DNA of 64,000 bases from Amycolatopsis nalaikhensis (GCF_030264295.1 NZ_CP127173.1:2921501-2985500); one strand, 5' to 3'. Shown: positions 55,881 to 64,000, counted from the stretch's first letter. Notes: a model not told the origin generated them from the letters alone. A program made the numbers and translations.

Positions 55881-56584
55881 CCCATAGCTACGACGCATCC
55901 GAGAACCAGGGCCGCGGCCCCGAGGAGCCGGTGGTCGTGCGGGATCGGCGGCGGGTGGACCCCCAGACCGGGCAGGTCCGCCCGCCCGGTCCGGCCCACG
56001 CCGCCCCGGAGCCCGACGAGGTGCCCGTGGAACACGCGGGCCCCTCGCTCGGCGAGTCCATTGTGGACGAGTCGGTGACCGTGGTCTCCGACGTGGAGAA
56101 GGAGCTGGCCGAGCGCACCGCCGACCTCCAGCGCCTGCAGGCGGAGTACGCCAACTACCGCAAGCGCGTCGAGCGTGACCGGGAGGCCGTCGTCCTCGGT
56201 GCGAAGGCGACGGTGGTGAACGACCTGCTGCCGCTGCTCGACGACCTCGAGCGGGCCGAGCAGCACGGTGACCTCACCGGGGCGTTCAAGGCGGTCGGTG
56301 ACAAGCTGATCAGCGGTCTCCAGCGGGCCGGCCTCGAGTCGTTCGGCGCCGAGGGCGAGCCCTTCGACCCGAGCGTGCACGAAGCCGTGCAGCACAACAC
56401 CTCGCCGGACGTGGCGGGCCCGACGGTCACCGTGGTCATGCGCCGCGGCTACCGCTTCGGGGACCGCGTACTGCGGGCGGCGCTGGTCGGCGTGACCGAC
56501 CACGAGCCCGGTGCGGCCCCGGTGGACCCGTCCGTCGGTGGCGAGCTGCCACTCGACGGCGGAGTCGATGAACAACAGCAATAA
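55877..56584 (+). CDS. grpE: Nucleotide exchange factor GrpE
   Basis: A 235-residue cochaperone that releases ADP from DnaK. The long N-terminal coiled coil ('[33 protein letters not shown]', about 74-106) is followed by '[14 protein letters not shown]' and the beta domain '[17 protein letters not shown]...[21 protein letters not shown]'. An acidic, Pro-rich leader of about 65 residues is typical of actinobacteria. GTG 55877 overlaps the dnaK stop. Confidence 0.96.
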
Positions 56585-56614
56585 GGCGGTTCAAGTGGGA
56601 GGAGGAGACGCCCG

Positions 56615-57784
56615 ATGAGTGCACGGGAATGGATCGGTAAGGACTTCTACCGTGAACTGGGCGTCTCCTCCGACGCCACGGCGGACGAAATCAAGAAGGC
56701 CTACCGGAAGCTGGCCAAGGAGAACCACCCGGACGCGAACGCCGGCAACGCGCAGGCGGAGCAGAAGTTCAAGGCGGTCTCCGAGGCCTACGGCGTGCTC
56801 TCCGACGCGAGCAAGCGCAAGGAGTACGACGAGGCGCGGCGGCTGTTCGGCGGCGGGGGTGGGTTCAACTTCCCCGGCGGCGGCGGCACCGGCGGCTTCG
56901 ACATGGGCGACATCTTCGGCCAGGCCGGCGCCGGTCAGCAGGGCGGCTTCGGCGGGCTGGGCGACATCCTGGGCGGCATCTTCGGCCGCGGCCGAGCGTC
57001 GGCGGGCGCGACGGCCAACCGGCCGCAGCGCGGAGCCGACGTCGAGACCGACGTCCGGATCGACTTCACCGAGGCGGTCAAGGGCGCGACCCTGCCGCTG
57101 CGGTTGTCGAGCCCGGCGACCTGTGGGACGTGCGGCGGCAACGGCGCCCGTCCCGGCACGTCGCCGCGGACCTGCCCGACCTGTTCCGGGTCGGGCCTGG
57201 TCAGCCGCAGCCAAGGCGCGTTCGCGTTCTCCGAGCCGTGCCGCGACTGCCGCGGCCGCGGGACGATCATCGACGACCCGTGCCCGGAGTGCGGCGGCGA
57301 AGGCGTCAGCACGCGGACGCGCACGCTGACCGTCCGGATCCCGCCGGGCGTCGACGACGACCAGCGCATCCGGCTGGCCGGCCAGGGCGAGCCGGGCCGG
57401 GGCGGCGCGCAGGCGGGCGACCTCTACGTGCGGGTGCACGTGGCGCCGCACGCGCTGTTCGGCCGCAAGGGGCTCGACCTGACGATCACCGTGCCGGTGG
57501 ACTTCACCGAGCTGGCGCTCGGCACCACGATCACGGTGCCGACGCTCGAGGGCAAGGTCTCGCTCAAGGTGCCGCCGGGCACCGCGAGCGGGCGGGTGCT
57601 GCGCGTGCGCGGCAAGGGCATCGCCAAGCGCGACGGTTCGCAAGGTGACCTGCTCGTCACCCTCCAGGCGGCGATTCCCGCCAAACTGGACGACAAGGCG
57701 CGCGAGGCACTGCAGGCGTACGCCGAGGCGATGGCCGGGCACGACCCCCGGCCGGAGATCACCGAGCTGCTCCAAGGTAGGTGA
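56615..57784 (+). CDS. dnaJ: Chaperone DnaJ (Hsp40, type I)
   Basis: A 389-residue cochaperone that stimulates DnaK ATPase. The J-domain has the HPD motif (38-40), followed by a Gly/Phe-rich linker (about 77-140). The four zinc-binding repeats are CGTCGGNG, CPTCSGSG, CRDCRGRG and CPECGGEG. The C-terminal beta domains end '...ELLQGR'. GGAGGAG lies before ATG 56615. Its TGA overlaps the hspR GTG. Confidence 0.97.
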   Translation: MSAREWIGKDFYRELGVSSDATADEIKKAYRKLAKENHPDANAGNAQAEQKFKAVSEAYGVLSDASKRKEYDEARRLFGGGGGFNFPGGGGTGGFDMGDIFGQAGAGQQGGFGGLGDILGGIFGRGRASAGATANRPQRGADVETDVRIDFTEAVKGATLPLRLSSPATCGTCGGNGARPGTSPRTCPTCSGSGLVSRSQGAFAFSEPCRDCRGRGTIIDDPCPECGGEGVSTRTRTLTVRIPPGVDDDQRIRLAGQGEPGRGGAQAGDLYVRVHVAPHALFGRKGLDLTITVPVDFTELALGTTITVPTLEGKVSLKVPPGTASGRVLRVRGKGIAKRDGSQGDLLVTLQAAIPAKLDDKAREALQAYAEAMAGHDPRPEITELLQGR

Positions 57785-58215
57785 GTGGGATGTTCGGCGG
57801 GATGCCCCAGGGGGGCGACGAAGAGACCCCGGTGTTCGTCATCTCGGTGGCGGCCCAGCTCGCGGGGATGCACGCGCAGACGTTGCGCACGTACGACCGG
57901 CAGGGTCTGGTGTCGCCGGGCCGCACGGCCGGCGGCGGACGGCGCTACTCGATGCGGGACATCGCGCTGCTGCGCGAGGTCCAGCGACTGTCCCAAGAGG
58001 ACGGTGTCAACCTGGCGGGCATCAAGCGCATCATCGAGCTGGAGAACCAGGTCGACGCGCTGCGGTCCCGGATAACGGAGCTGACGGAGGAACTGGCCGC
58101 GGCGTACGCGGCGGCGGAACACGCCGCGGCGGCGGCGCACGCGTCCTACCGCCGCGACCTGGTGCCGCTCAACCAGCAGACGGCGATGGTGGTCTGGCGC
58201 CCCAAGCGCCGCTGA
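57781..58215 (+). CDS. hspR: Heat-shock repressor HspR (MerR family)
   Basis: A 144-residue repressor of its own operon. The MerR HTH is 'FVISVAAQLAGMHAQTLRTYDRQGLVSPGRTAGGGRRYSMRDIALLREVQRL' (about 20-70), followed by a coiled coil (90-125). HspR binds HAIR with DnaK as co-repressor, giving feedback on chaperone levels. GTG 57781 overlaps the dnaJ stop. A terminator follows. Confidence 0.96.
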   Translation: MSGMFGGMPQGGDEETPVFVISVAAQLAGMHAQTLRTYDRQGLVSPGRTAGGGRRYSMRDIALLREVQRLSQEDGVNLAGIKRIIELENQVDALRSRITELTEELAAAYAAAEHAAAAAHASYRRDLVPLNQQTAMVVWRPKRR

Positions 58216-58228
58216 CCACGCCGACGAC

Positions 58229-58260
58229 GAAGGCCTCCCCGGGCACCCGGGGAGGCCTTC
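58229..58260 (+). terminator. Terminator of the dnaK operon
   Basis: A perfect 14-bp stem GAAGGCCTCCCCGG with its complement and a GCAC loop, 14 bp past the hspR stop. The remaining 58261-58487 shows no gene. Confidence 0.85.
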
Positions 58261-58487
58261 GCGCATCAGAGGGGGCAGGCCGCGGCGGCGAGGGCCGCTG
58301 GGACGGCGGGAATCGCTCACTGGTCACGATGACCAAGGCCTGCGAGGTCCGACCGGGCGGTGGGAGCCGGGCTTGCAGGGCGCCCGCGCTGGGCGGCGAG
58401 AATCGCTAGCGGGCCCGGCCAACTCCGCCCGACGCCAAGCCGCGGGCAGCCCCTCCTGGCTGTCCGCGGCCCGCGCCGCGGGGGACG

Positions 58488-59021
58488 TCATGCCTTGGTG
58501 TTCAACAACTCCTTCACCTCGGCCGAGCGGGAGTCGATCACCCTTCGGGCCAGGTCGCGGGCCTGGGCGTTGATTCCGCCGCCCGGGCCGTTCTCCGTCT
58601 GGGCCAGCTCCACCGCTCCTTGCTGCTGGCCCGTCAGCACGTCCAGGAACTGGCGTGTGAACGAGCCGTCCGGGACCGTGCGGAGTGCGCCCACCACGTC
58701 CGGGGCCGTCGTCCTCATTCCGCCGTGGCCCGCGTGCGCGTGGGGGTCCGTGCTCATCGTTTCGGGCTCGTTCCACGCCCGGAGCCAGTTCTTCATGTCT
58801 TCGATCTCGGTCCGCTGCGTCACCTCGATCGCCGCCGCCAGCTCCTTGAGCGGCGCGGGCAGCGGGCGGCCCGCCGCCAAGCGGACGATGTCGATGCCCT
58901 GCTGGTTCTGGGGGATCAGCATCTGCAGGAACATCACGTCGGCCGCGTTGTGGGTGGGTGGGGCCGCCGTCGCGCTGCAACCCGTCAGCAGCAGCGCGAC
59001 GACGGCCAAGAGCACCTTCAC
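58488..59021 (-). CDS. DUF305-family lipoprotein, coupled to the LPMO gene
   Basis: A 177-residue lipoprotein with a lipobox-type signal ('LLAVVALLLTGC', Cys about 15). The two DUF305 four-helix repeats are present ('HNAADVMFLQMLIPQNQQGIDIVRLA' and 'TRQFLDVLTGQQQGAVELAQTE'). In typical members each has a His-His pair (HHQQA, HHxGA) linked to copper; here these read QNQQG and QQQGA. A His-rich loop DPHAHAGHGGM lies between. The GTG at 59021 overlaps the LPMO TGA as GTGA. A role in copper supply to the secreted LPMO is inference, weakened by the lost His pairs. Confidence 0.82.
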   Translation of the reverse strand: MKVLLAVVALLLTGCSATAAPPTHNAADVMFLQMLIPQNQQGIDIVRLAAGRPLPAPLKELAAAIEVTQRTEIEDMKNWLRAWNEPETMSTDPHAHAGHGGMRTTAPDVVGALRTVPDGSFTRQFLDVLTGQQQGAVELAQTENGPGGGINAQARDLARRVIDSRSAEVKELLNTKA

Positions 59022-59773
59022 TGACGCTGCCACAGCGCCGGGGTGTTCGGCGGCTCCCAGCCCGCGATCGCGGTGTGCGGCTGGAGGCAGCGGTACGTCG
59101 CGCCGCCGTACGTCACGATGTCGCCCGCCTTGTACGCCGTGCCCGCCGACCACGTTCCGCCCGATGGCGGCTGGGTCGTCGGCGGCGGGGTCGTCGTGGG
59201 CGGCCGCGTTGTGGTTGGGGGCGGGGTGGTCGTCGTCGGCGGTGGGGTGCCGCCGCCGATCTGGAGGTCCACGCAGCTGTAGAACGCGTTGGCCGTGTCG
59301 GAGATGTTCCAGATCGCGAGCACCTTCACCCGGCCCGAATAGCCGGCCAGGTTCACCTGGTGCGACACCGTCGACGGGGGCTGCTGGTTGTTGCCCGGGA
59401 TGTTCGCGACGCGCGTGCCGCCGATGTAGTACTCGTAGTTCGACGTCGCGTGCCGGGCGGTGAACACCCAGTTGAACGTCACCGTGGTGCCGACGGACTT
59501 GGCGGGCCACGGCTTCGACTCGTCGGACAGCTGCGAGAAACGGGAATTCCCGCCGTCGCAGCTGCGCAGGCCCTTGGGCCCTTCGACGCTCTGGGGTTCG
59601 TACACGATGTCGCCGCAGTTCGGGACTTTCCCGGCCGCGCAGTTGGCCTGGCGGCTGGGCGGGTCCGAGATGTAACCGTGGGCGCTCGCGGTGGTGGCGG
59701 GGAGGACGACGACCAGCACCGGCGCCAACAGCGCACCGGCAGCGGCCGCGAAGAGCGTTCTTTTCCAGGTCAT
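59018..59773 (-). CDS. Chitin/cellulose-active lytic polysaccharide monooxygenase (AA10) with CBM5/12
   Basis: A 251-residue secreted copper enzyme that cleaves crystalline chitin or cellulose by oxidation. The signal peptide ends ATTASA|H, which leaves His32 as the mature N-terminus, required for the copper 'histidine brace'; the second His is H108 in FTARHATSNY. An AA10 domain (32-180) is followed by a Pro/Thr linker (about 181-205) and a CBM5/12 ('WSAGTAYKAGDIVTYGGATYRCLQPH'). GAGGAG lies before ATG 59773. A DasR-like palindrome is 68 bp upstream of the start. Confidence 0.93.
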   Translation of the reverse strand: MTWKRTLFAAAAGALLAPVLVVVLPATTASAHGYISDPPSRQANCAAGKVPNCGDIVYEPQSVEGPKGLRSCDGGNSRFSQLSDESKPWPAKSVGTTVTFNWVFTARHATSNYEYYIGGTRVANIPGNNQQPPSTVSHQVNLAGYSGRVKVLAIWNISDTANAFYSCVDLQIGGGTPPPTTTTPPPTTTRPPTTTPPPTTQPPSGGTWSAGTAYKAGDIVTYGGATYRCLQPHTAIAGWEPPNTPALWQRQ

Positions 59774-59838
59774 TTCGGCTCCTCGAGGGGGAACAGCGTT
59801 GTTCCGGAGGGAGGGCGAACGAGCACATCCGGGGAAGA

Positions 59839-59854
59839 TGTGGTCTAGACCATA
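59839..59854. promoter_or_regulatory. DasR-responsive element (dre)-like site
   Basis: The core TGGTCTAGACCA (59841-59852) is a perfect 12-bp palindrome and is the exact core of the streptomycete dre consensus (ASTGGTCTAGACCAST). It stands upstream of the LPMO/DUF305 operon. DasR represses chitin-utilisation genes until GlcN6P rises. Confidence 0.85.
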
Positions 59855-59918
59855 AGGCGAATCGGGCACAACGGTCAACGAAGTACAGCCGTTCGGCGAA
59901 AACGCTGCCCCACTCGGC

Positions 59919-60635
59919 TCAGTGCGAAGGTCGGGCCGGTTGCTGCAGGTGTTCGCCGAAGAACGACGTCACCCGGCGCCACGCGTCCTCCGACGCCTCG
60001 TGGTGGTAGGTGAACCCGACGACCTTGAGCAGCAGGTTCACCGGCGCCGCGACCTCGATCTTGTTGGCGAACCCGTGGCTGGCGCCCGGGTACTCCTTGA
60101 CGTCGTGCGGGATGTCGCGCTCGGTGAGCGCCGTCTCGAGCTTCGCCGCGGCGCCGCGCAACGAGAAGTCCTTCTTGCCGAAGCTCGCGACCACCGGGCA
60201 CGCGTCGTCGAGCACGGACAGGTTCTTCGGCAGCTGCCCGTAGTACGGCGCGGACGCGTCGAACCCGCGCGACGCCGCCACGAGCGCGAAGCCGCCGCCC
60301 ATGCAGAACCCGGCGATGCCGATCCGGCCCGTGCAGTCCGGGCGGTCGGCCAGCAACGCGCGCGACGCCTCGATGTCGTCGAACGCGCGGCCGCGGTGGG
60401 CGAACATGTCCGAGAACACCTGACGCAGGCACCGCCGCATGCCGCCGCGCGAATACAGGTCCGGGCTCAGCGCGAGGTAGCCCTCGGCGGCGAAGCGGTC
60501 GGTGATGGTCTTCGTGTCCTGGCTGAGCCCGAACGCGTCGTGGATGAGCACCACGCCGGGGTGCGGTCCGTCGCCGGCGGGCTCCGCCAGGTAGCCGCCG
60601 ATCGTGCCGTCCGAAACCGGAATAGTCATCTCCAT
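59919..60635 (-). CDS. Dienelactone-hydrolase family protein
   Basis: A 238-residue alpha/beta hydrolase of the DLH family, which opens lactones in ring-cleavage pathways. The nucleophile is cysteine in GFCMGGG (C111), with the acid in 'FGKKDFSL' and the histidine in 'GASHGF'. The start is 'MEMTIPVSDGTIGGYLAEP'. The first ATG (60635) is used; no clear ribosome site is present, and ATG 60629 is equally possible. No aromatic degradation genes are nearby. It is 53 bp past the first flavohaemoglobin-like gene on the same strand. Confidence 0.88.
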   Translation of the reverse strand: MEMTIPVSDGTIGGYLAEPAGDGPHPGVVLIHDAFGLSQDTKTITDRFAAEGYLALSPDLYSRGGMRRCLRQVFSDMFAHRGRAFDDIEASRALLADRPDCTGRIGIAGFCMGGGFALVAASRGFDASAPYYGQLPKNLSVLDDACPVVASFGKKDFSLRGAAAKLETALTERDIPHDVKEYPGASHGFANKIEVAAPVNLLLKVVGFTYHHEASEDAWRRVTSFFGEHLQQPARPSH

Positions 60636-60688
60636 ATCGGTGAAGATAGCGAGATTCCGGCCGGTGCGTCCGGTGCGCTGAGAGTTCC

Positions 60689-61864
60689 TCAGTCCAGCGT
60701 GAACGGGTCGTAGGCGATGCGGTCCAGCTCGAACCCGGCGGCGAGCAGCTTCGCGATGGTCGCCTGGATCATCGGTGGCGACCCGGATACGAGGACGTCG
60801 TGGTCGTCCCAGGTGCCGCGCTGGGTCACCGCGTGCGCGAGCGTGCCGCGGTCGCCGCCGGCCAGCGCGCCCTCCTCGGTGACCGGGGTGACCGTCAGCC
60901 ACTTCGACGTCGCCGCGAGCCGCCGCAGGTCGTCCAGCGCGTACAGGTCCTCCGGTCTTCGGCCGCCGAAGAACAGGTGCACCGGCGGATTCCGCTTCCA
61001 GCGCGCCAGGTCGTCGAGGATGGCCAGCAACGGCGTGATCCCGGTGCCGCCGCCGATCATCAGCAGCCGCCGCTTCGTGGTCGTCGGCCGGACGTTGAGC
61101 ACGCCCATCGACGGGCCGAGGCGCCAGACGTCGCCCGGCCGGGTGTGGTTGACGATGCTGCCGCTCACCCAGCCGCCGGGCACCGCGCGCACGTGGAACA
61201 CCAGCTGCCCGTCGCCGCGGGGCGCGTTGGCCGGCGAAAGGTACCGCCACAGCCGGGGCCGCTGGGGCACCTCGACGCTGACGTAGCCGCCGGCCCGGTA
61301 CGGCAGCAGCCCGTCGGTGCGCACCCTGACCAGGGCGACGTCGCGGGAGAGCTTGCGGTGCTCCAGCACCGTCGCCGCCCACGACGCCGGACCCGTCTCG
61401 GTCTGGGCCGCCTCGCGCATGGTCTTGGCGATGAGCCCGTACGCCGTGGTCCACGCGGCCTCGACCTCGGGGGTCCACTTCTCCTTGAGGAACCGTTTCA
61501 ACGCCGCCAGCAGCGCGACGCCGACCGCGTCATAGTGGCGGGAGACGACGGCGAACTTGCGGTGGTCGCGGCCGAGCTGCCCGAGGAACGTCGCGAGCTC
61601 GTCGGGCCGGTCGACCATCTGCACCACGTACACGAGCGCGCGCAACAACCGGCTCCGCTGGTTCGCCATGGTGGCCGGGAACAAGTCCCGGCAATCGGGC
61701 GCGACCACGAACAACGCGCCGTAGAAGTACTGCGCCAGTTCGTCGGCTTTCGGCTCGACCGCGGCAAAACTTTCACGGATCAACCGGGCCAGCTCGCGAC
61801 CTTCCACTGCCGAAACGGGAACGGTCTTGGGCAGCGCGGAGATCTTCACGGATTCGGCACTCAT
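60689..61864 (-). CDS. Flavohaemoglobin-like protein (copy 1)
   Basis: A 391-residue fusion of a globin (about 20-150) with an FAD/NAD(P)H reductase. In the globin are 'FYGALFVVAPDCRDLFP' and a distal-to-proximal stretch 'QLGRDHRKFAVVSRHYDAVGVALLAAL' with the proximal His in RDHRKF. The reductase has 'PRLWRYLSPANAP' (FAD) and 'LMIGGGTGITPLLAIL' (nucleotide). Flavohaemoglobins detoxify nitric oxide to nitrate. The globin diverges from canonical Hmp (KHxSLG absent), so activity should be tested. Tandem paralogue of the next gene. Confidence 0.88.
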   Translation of the reverse strand: MSAESVKISALPKTVPVSAVEGRELARLIRESFAAVEPKADELAQYFYGALFVVAPDCRDLFPATMANQRSRLLRALVYVVQMVDRPDELATFLGQLGRDHRKFAVVSRHYDAVGVALLAALKRFLKEKWTPEVEAAWTTAYGLIAKTMREAAQTETGPASWAATVLEHRKLSRDVALVRVRTDGLLPYRAGGYVSVEVPQRPRLWRYLSPANAPRGDGQLVFHVRAVPGGWVSGSIVNHTRPGDVWRLGPSMGVLNVRPTTTKRRLLMIGGGTGITPLLAILDDLARWKRNPPVHLFFGGRRPEDLYALDDLRRLAATSKWLTVTPVTEEGALAGGDRGTLAHAVTQRGTWDDHDVLVSGSPPMIQATIAKLLAAGFELDRIAYDPFTLD

Positions 61865-62091
61865 CGGGAACGGTAATCTCCAGTCGTGCAAAGGATTTTC
61901 ACACCGTGCATGCGGCTTCGCCGTCACGTGCCGCCCCCGAGGGTTCCCGACTGTAGGCGCATTCCCGTGCAGATGCGCGTGATCCCGCACGTTCCGCTCG
62001 AACGGAGCAATTTCCACCACGTGCGGTCAAGTCGATCTGGCGCAGCGTACAAAGGATCTTCGCGAAATTGCGAAGAAACGGATTTCCCCGT

Positions 62092-63267
62092 TTAGTCGAT
62101 CGTGAACGGGTCGTACTGGATCTGGTCGAGCGCGCTGCCCGCCACGAGCATGCGCGACACCGTCGCGCGGATCATCGCGGGCGAGCCGGACACCAGGATG
62201 TCGTGCTCCGGCCAGGCGCCGTACCGCGTCACCGCCTCGGCCAGCGTGCCCTGCTCGAACCCGGGGACGTCGCCGCCGCGCTCCACCACCGGCGTGATGG
62301 TCAGCCAGGGGTTGATGGCCGCGAGCGCGCGCAGTTCTTCGAGGTCGTAGAGGTCTTCCCGGCTCGGCCCGCCGTAGAACAGGCGCGTCTTCGGGTTTTC
62401 GCCCCACAGCGCGAGGTGGTCGAGGATCGAGCGCAGCGGCGCCACGCCGGTGCCGCCGGCGACCATCAGGACGCCTCGTGACCGTTCGCGGTCGACCGTC
62501 ATCCGGCCGAGTGGCGGGCCGAGCCGCCAGACGTCGCCGGGCTGGGTGTGGCTGACGATGGCGCGCGAGACCCAGCCGCCGTCGATCGCGCGGACGTGGA
62601 ACTCGATGCCGCCGTCCTCGCGCGGCGCGTTGGCCGGCGAGAGGTAGCGCCACAGCCGTGGCCGCTGCGGGACTTCGACGCTGACGTACTGGCCGGGGTG
62701 GTAGGGCACCGGCTGGTCGGGCAGCAGCCGGACCAGGGCGAGGTCCCAGGTCAGCCGCCGGTGCTCGACGACGGTGGCCTGCCACGACGGCGGGTTCTGG
62801 TCGGCCGCGGCGGCGTCCTGCATGGCCCGCGCGGCGATGGTGAACGCCTCGGCCCAGGCCCGCTCGACCTCGGGCGTCCACTCCCGGCCGAGGTGGTTCT
62901 TCAGCGACGCGAGCAGCGCCGTGCCGACGGCTTCGTAGTGCCGCGGGACGACGCCGAACTTGCGGTGGTCGCGGCCGAGCTGCTGCAGGAACGGCGCGAG
63001 GTCGTCGGGCCGGTCCACCATCTGCACGATGTGCACCAGCGCGCGCACCAGCCTGCCGCGCTGGATCTCCATGTTGATCGGGAAGAAGTCGCGCGTGGTC
63101 GGCGCGAGGGTGAACAGCATCCCGTAGAAGAACTGCGAGATCTCCGCGATGTAGGGCTCGGACTTGGCCCAGCTGTCCCGGATGAGCCGGACCATCGCGG
63201 TGACCGCCGCGGGGGCTTCACGCGGGGCCGAGGACCTGGGGAGCGGGCTGACGGAATCGGCGGTCAT
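62092..63267 (-). CDS. Flavohaemoglobin-like protein (copy 2)
   Basis: A 391-residue paralogue of copy 1 with the same fusion layout. It has 'FYGMLFTLAPTTRDFFP', 'QLGRDHRKFGVVPRHYEAVGTALLASL', 'PRLWRYLSPANAP' and 'MVAGGTGVAPLRSIL'. Both copies have the identical length and share many blocks, so they arose by tandem duplication; 227 bp separate them, enough for a separate promoter for copy 1. Its start (63267) is 264 bp from a divergent MarR gene with a palindromic operator. Confidence 0.88.
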   Translation of the reverse strand: MTADSVSPLPRSSAPREAPAAVTAMVRLIRDSWAKSEPYIAEISQFFYGMLFTLAPTTRDFFPINMEIQRGRLVRALVHIVQMVDRPDDLAPFLQQLGRDHRKFGVVPRHYEAVGTALLASLKNHLGREWTPEVERAWAEAFTIAARAMQDAAAADQNPPSWQATVVEHRRLTWDLALVRLLPDQPVPYHPGQYVSVEVPQRPRLWRYLSPANAPREDGGIEFHVRAIDGGWVSRAIVSHTQPGDVWRLGPPLGRMTVDRERSRGVLMVAGGTGVAPLRSILDHLALWGENPKTRLFYGGPSREDLYDLEELRALAAINPWLTITPVVERGGDVPGFEQGTLAEAVTRYGAWPEHDILVSGSPAMIRATVSRMLVAGSALDQIQYDPFTID

Positions 63268-63491
63268 GACGGGTTGTTCACGGGTCGGGGACCGCCTCCG
63301 GGGTCCTTCGCCACTGCTGCCACCTCGTCACTCAACGTCACTCGAACGGGCCGTGCGCGCGGCCCGTCCGCAGGTTAGCCGCCGGGCGGCCTTTTGCCCG
63401 CATTGTTGCTCCGACCGGGTGTATCACCCCGGCCGTCGGCGTGGGCGACCTCACCGGTCCGATCCTTGCCCGCGCAAGCGTTCCCCAATAA

Positions 63492-63508
63492 ACTTGTATT
63501 ACACAAGT
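63492..63508. promoter_or_regulatory. Palindromic operator upstream of the MarR gene
   Basis: ACTTGT, 5 bases, ACAAGT: a perfect 6+6 dyad with the ACAAGT half sites typical of MarR operators, 23 bp before the MarR start. It probably gives autoregulation and may reach the divergent flavohaemoglobin gene. Confidence 0.65.
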
Positions 63509-63531
63509 AATGGCCCTGGCAGGAGGTCCCG

Positions 63532-64000
63532 ATGGGCTTCGACGACACCGACGACGACGTCCGGGTCGAGCTCATGCGCGAGCTGAAGACGGCCTCGCAG
63601 CTCCAGCACGCCTGGATCATGCAGGCCTGGCAGGAGCAGCCCGCGCTGCACCCCGCGGCCGCGATGCTGCTGTCGGACCTCGCGAAGAACGGCGAAGCGC
63701 GGCCGTCCGAGCTGGCGAAACGCCGGTACGTCGACCTGTCGGTGGTCAGCAGGCAGATCTCGCAGCTCTCCGCCGCCGGGCTGGTCGACCGCCGTCCCGC
63801 GCCCGAAGACGGCCGGGCGTCGCTGGTCAGCGTGTCCGAGAAGGGGCGGGCCGAGCTCGCCCGCTGGCGTGCCAACTACCTCGAGTTCATGGAGCAGGCG
63901 CTCGGCGACTGGGACGACGAGCGCGTCACCGACCTCACCGCGCGGCTCGCGGAGATGAACACCGACCTCCGCCGCGCACTGGGCAGCGCCGCCTGCCTCG
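63532..64000 (+). CDS. MarR-family regulator, 3' end outside the window
   Basis: At least 156 residues are visible. The winged-helix unit is 'LHPAAAMLLSDLAKNGEARPSELAKRRYVDLSVVSRQISQLSAAGLVDRRPAPEDGRASLVSVSEKG' (about 39-105), followed by the dimerisation helix 'YLEFMEQALGDWDDERVTDLTARLAEM'. AGGAGG lies 6 bases before ATG 63532. The frame is still open at the window edge; most of the protein is present. Confidence 0.9.
   Translation, partial: MGFDDTDDDVRVELMRELKTASQLQHAWIMQAWQEQPALHPAAAMLLSDLAKNGEARPSELAKRRYVDLSVVSRQISQLSAAGLVDRRPAPEDGRASLVSVSEKGRAELARWRANYLEFMEQALGDWDDERVTDLTARLAEMNTDLRRALGSAACL

Overview
The window is a 64 kb piece of a high-GC actinomycete chromosome. GC-rich third positions, frequent GTG starts, 4-bp GTGA/ATGA gene overlaps, an HspR/HAIR-controlled dnaK operon, an ECF42-type sigma factor with a DGPF partner, DasR-type and PHO-box-like sites, and a FadE5/EtfD pair together suggest a Pseudonocardiaceae member, most likely Amycolatopsis or a close relative (inference). 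I see no insertion sequence, prophage, CRISPR array or rRNA operon. One tRNA (Gly, anticodon CCC) is present. Most of the window reads as ordinary chromosome with a mix of core and lineage-specific genes.

Layout. 0-2 kb: end of a polar amino-acid ABC importer (binding protein, permease, ATPase). 2-10 kb: a large beta-helical membrane protein, an SRPBCC remnant, a SUKH-like protein, an NHLRC2-like thioredoxin/beta-propeller protein, a GroES-like protein and a VanW-family protein whose frame is broken near its end. 10-13 kb: an XRE regulator translationally coupled to a leucine-rich-repeat protein, divergent from an MFS exporter. 13-17 kb: two small GlsB-like membrane proteins, a FadE5-type acyl-CoA dehydrogenase, a LuxR response regulator and a Mug glycosylase. 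17-26 kb: small enzymes and a secreted 5'-nucleotidase, ending with the DGPF/ECF42 pair. 26-30.6 kb: tRNA-Gly, an MpaB-family oxygenase, a frameshifted dcd, and an FAD monooxygenase divergent from a MarR regulator. 30.6-36 kb: a 1,498-residue secreted protein with eleven ~100-residue DUF11-like repeats, then a CAP-domain protein. 36-42.5 kb: a CDF transporter, an orphan DUF742 protein, EtfD, a TetR regulator, a GNAT and an NCS1 permease. 42.5-50 kb: a three-gene operon of an NfeD-like protein, a flotillin and a 1,624-residue AAA-type ATPase. 50-54 kb: PEBP, DUF4097 and TAP-like peptidase genes. 54-58.3 kb: dnaK-grpE-dnaJ-hspR. 58.3-64 kb: a chitin-type LPMO coupled to a DUF305 lipoprotein under a DasR-like site, a dienelactone hydrolase, two tandem flavohaemoglobin-like proteins and a MarR regulator cut by the window edge.

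How the parts connect. The most informative new signal is a repeated 14-bp palindrome, TTACYNNNNRGTAA, found twice in front of fadE5, once between etfD and a divergent TetR gene, and once overlapping the start of an alpha/beta hydrolase gene. FadE5 makes reduced ETF and EtfD is the proposed membrane ETF oxidase, so the sites suggest one regulon joining the acyl-CoA dehydrogenase to its electron outlet. The flotillin/NfeD/giant-ATPase operon is the best candidate for a poorly described multi-gene system. Third is the coupling of a copper LPMO to a DUF305 protein that has lost the usual His-His pairs. Two single-base frame breaks (VanW family and dcd) may be real mutations or sequence errors.
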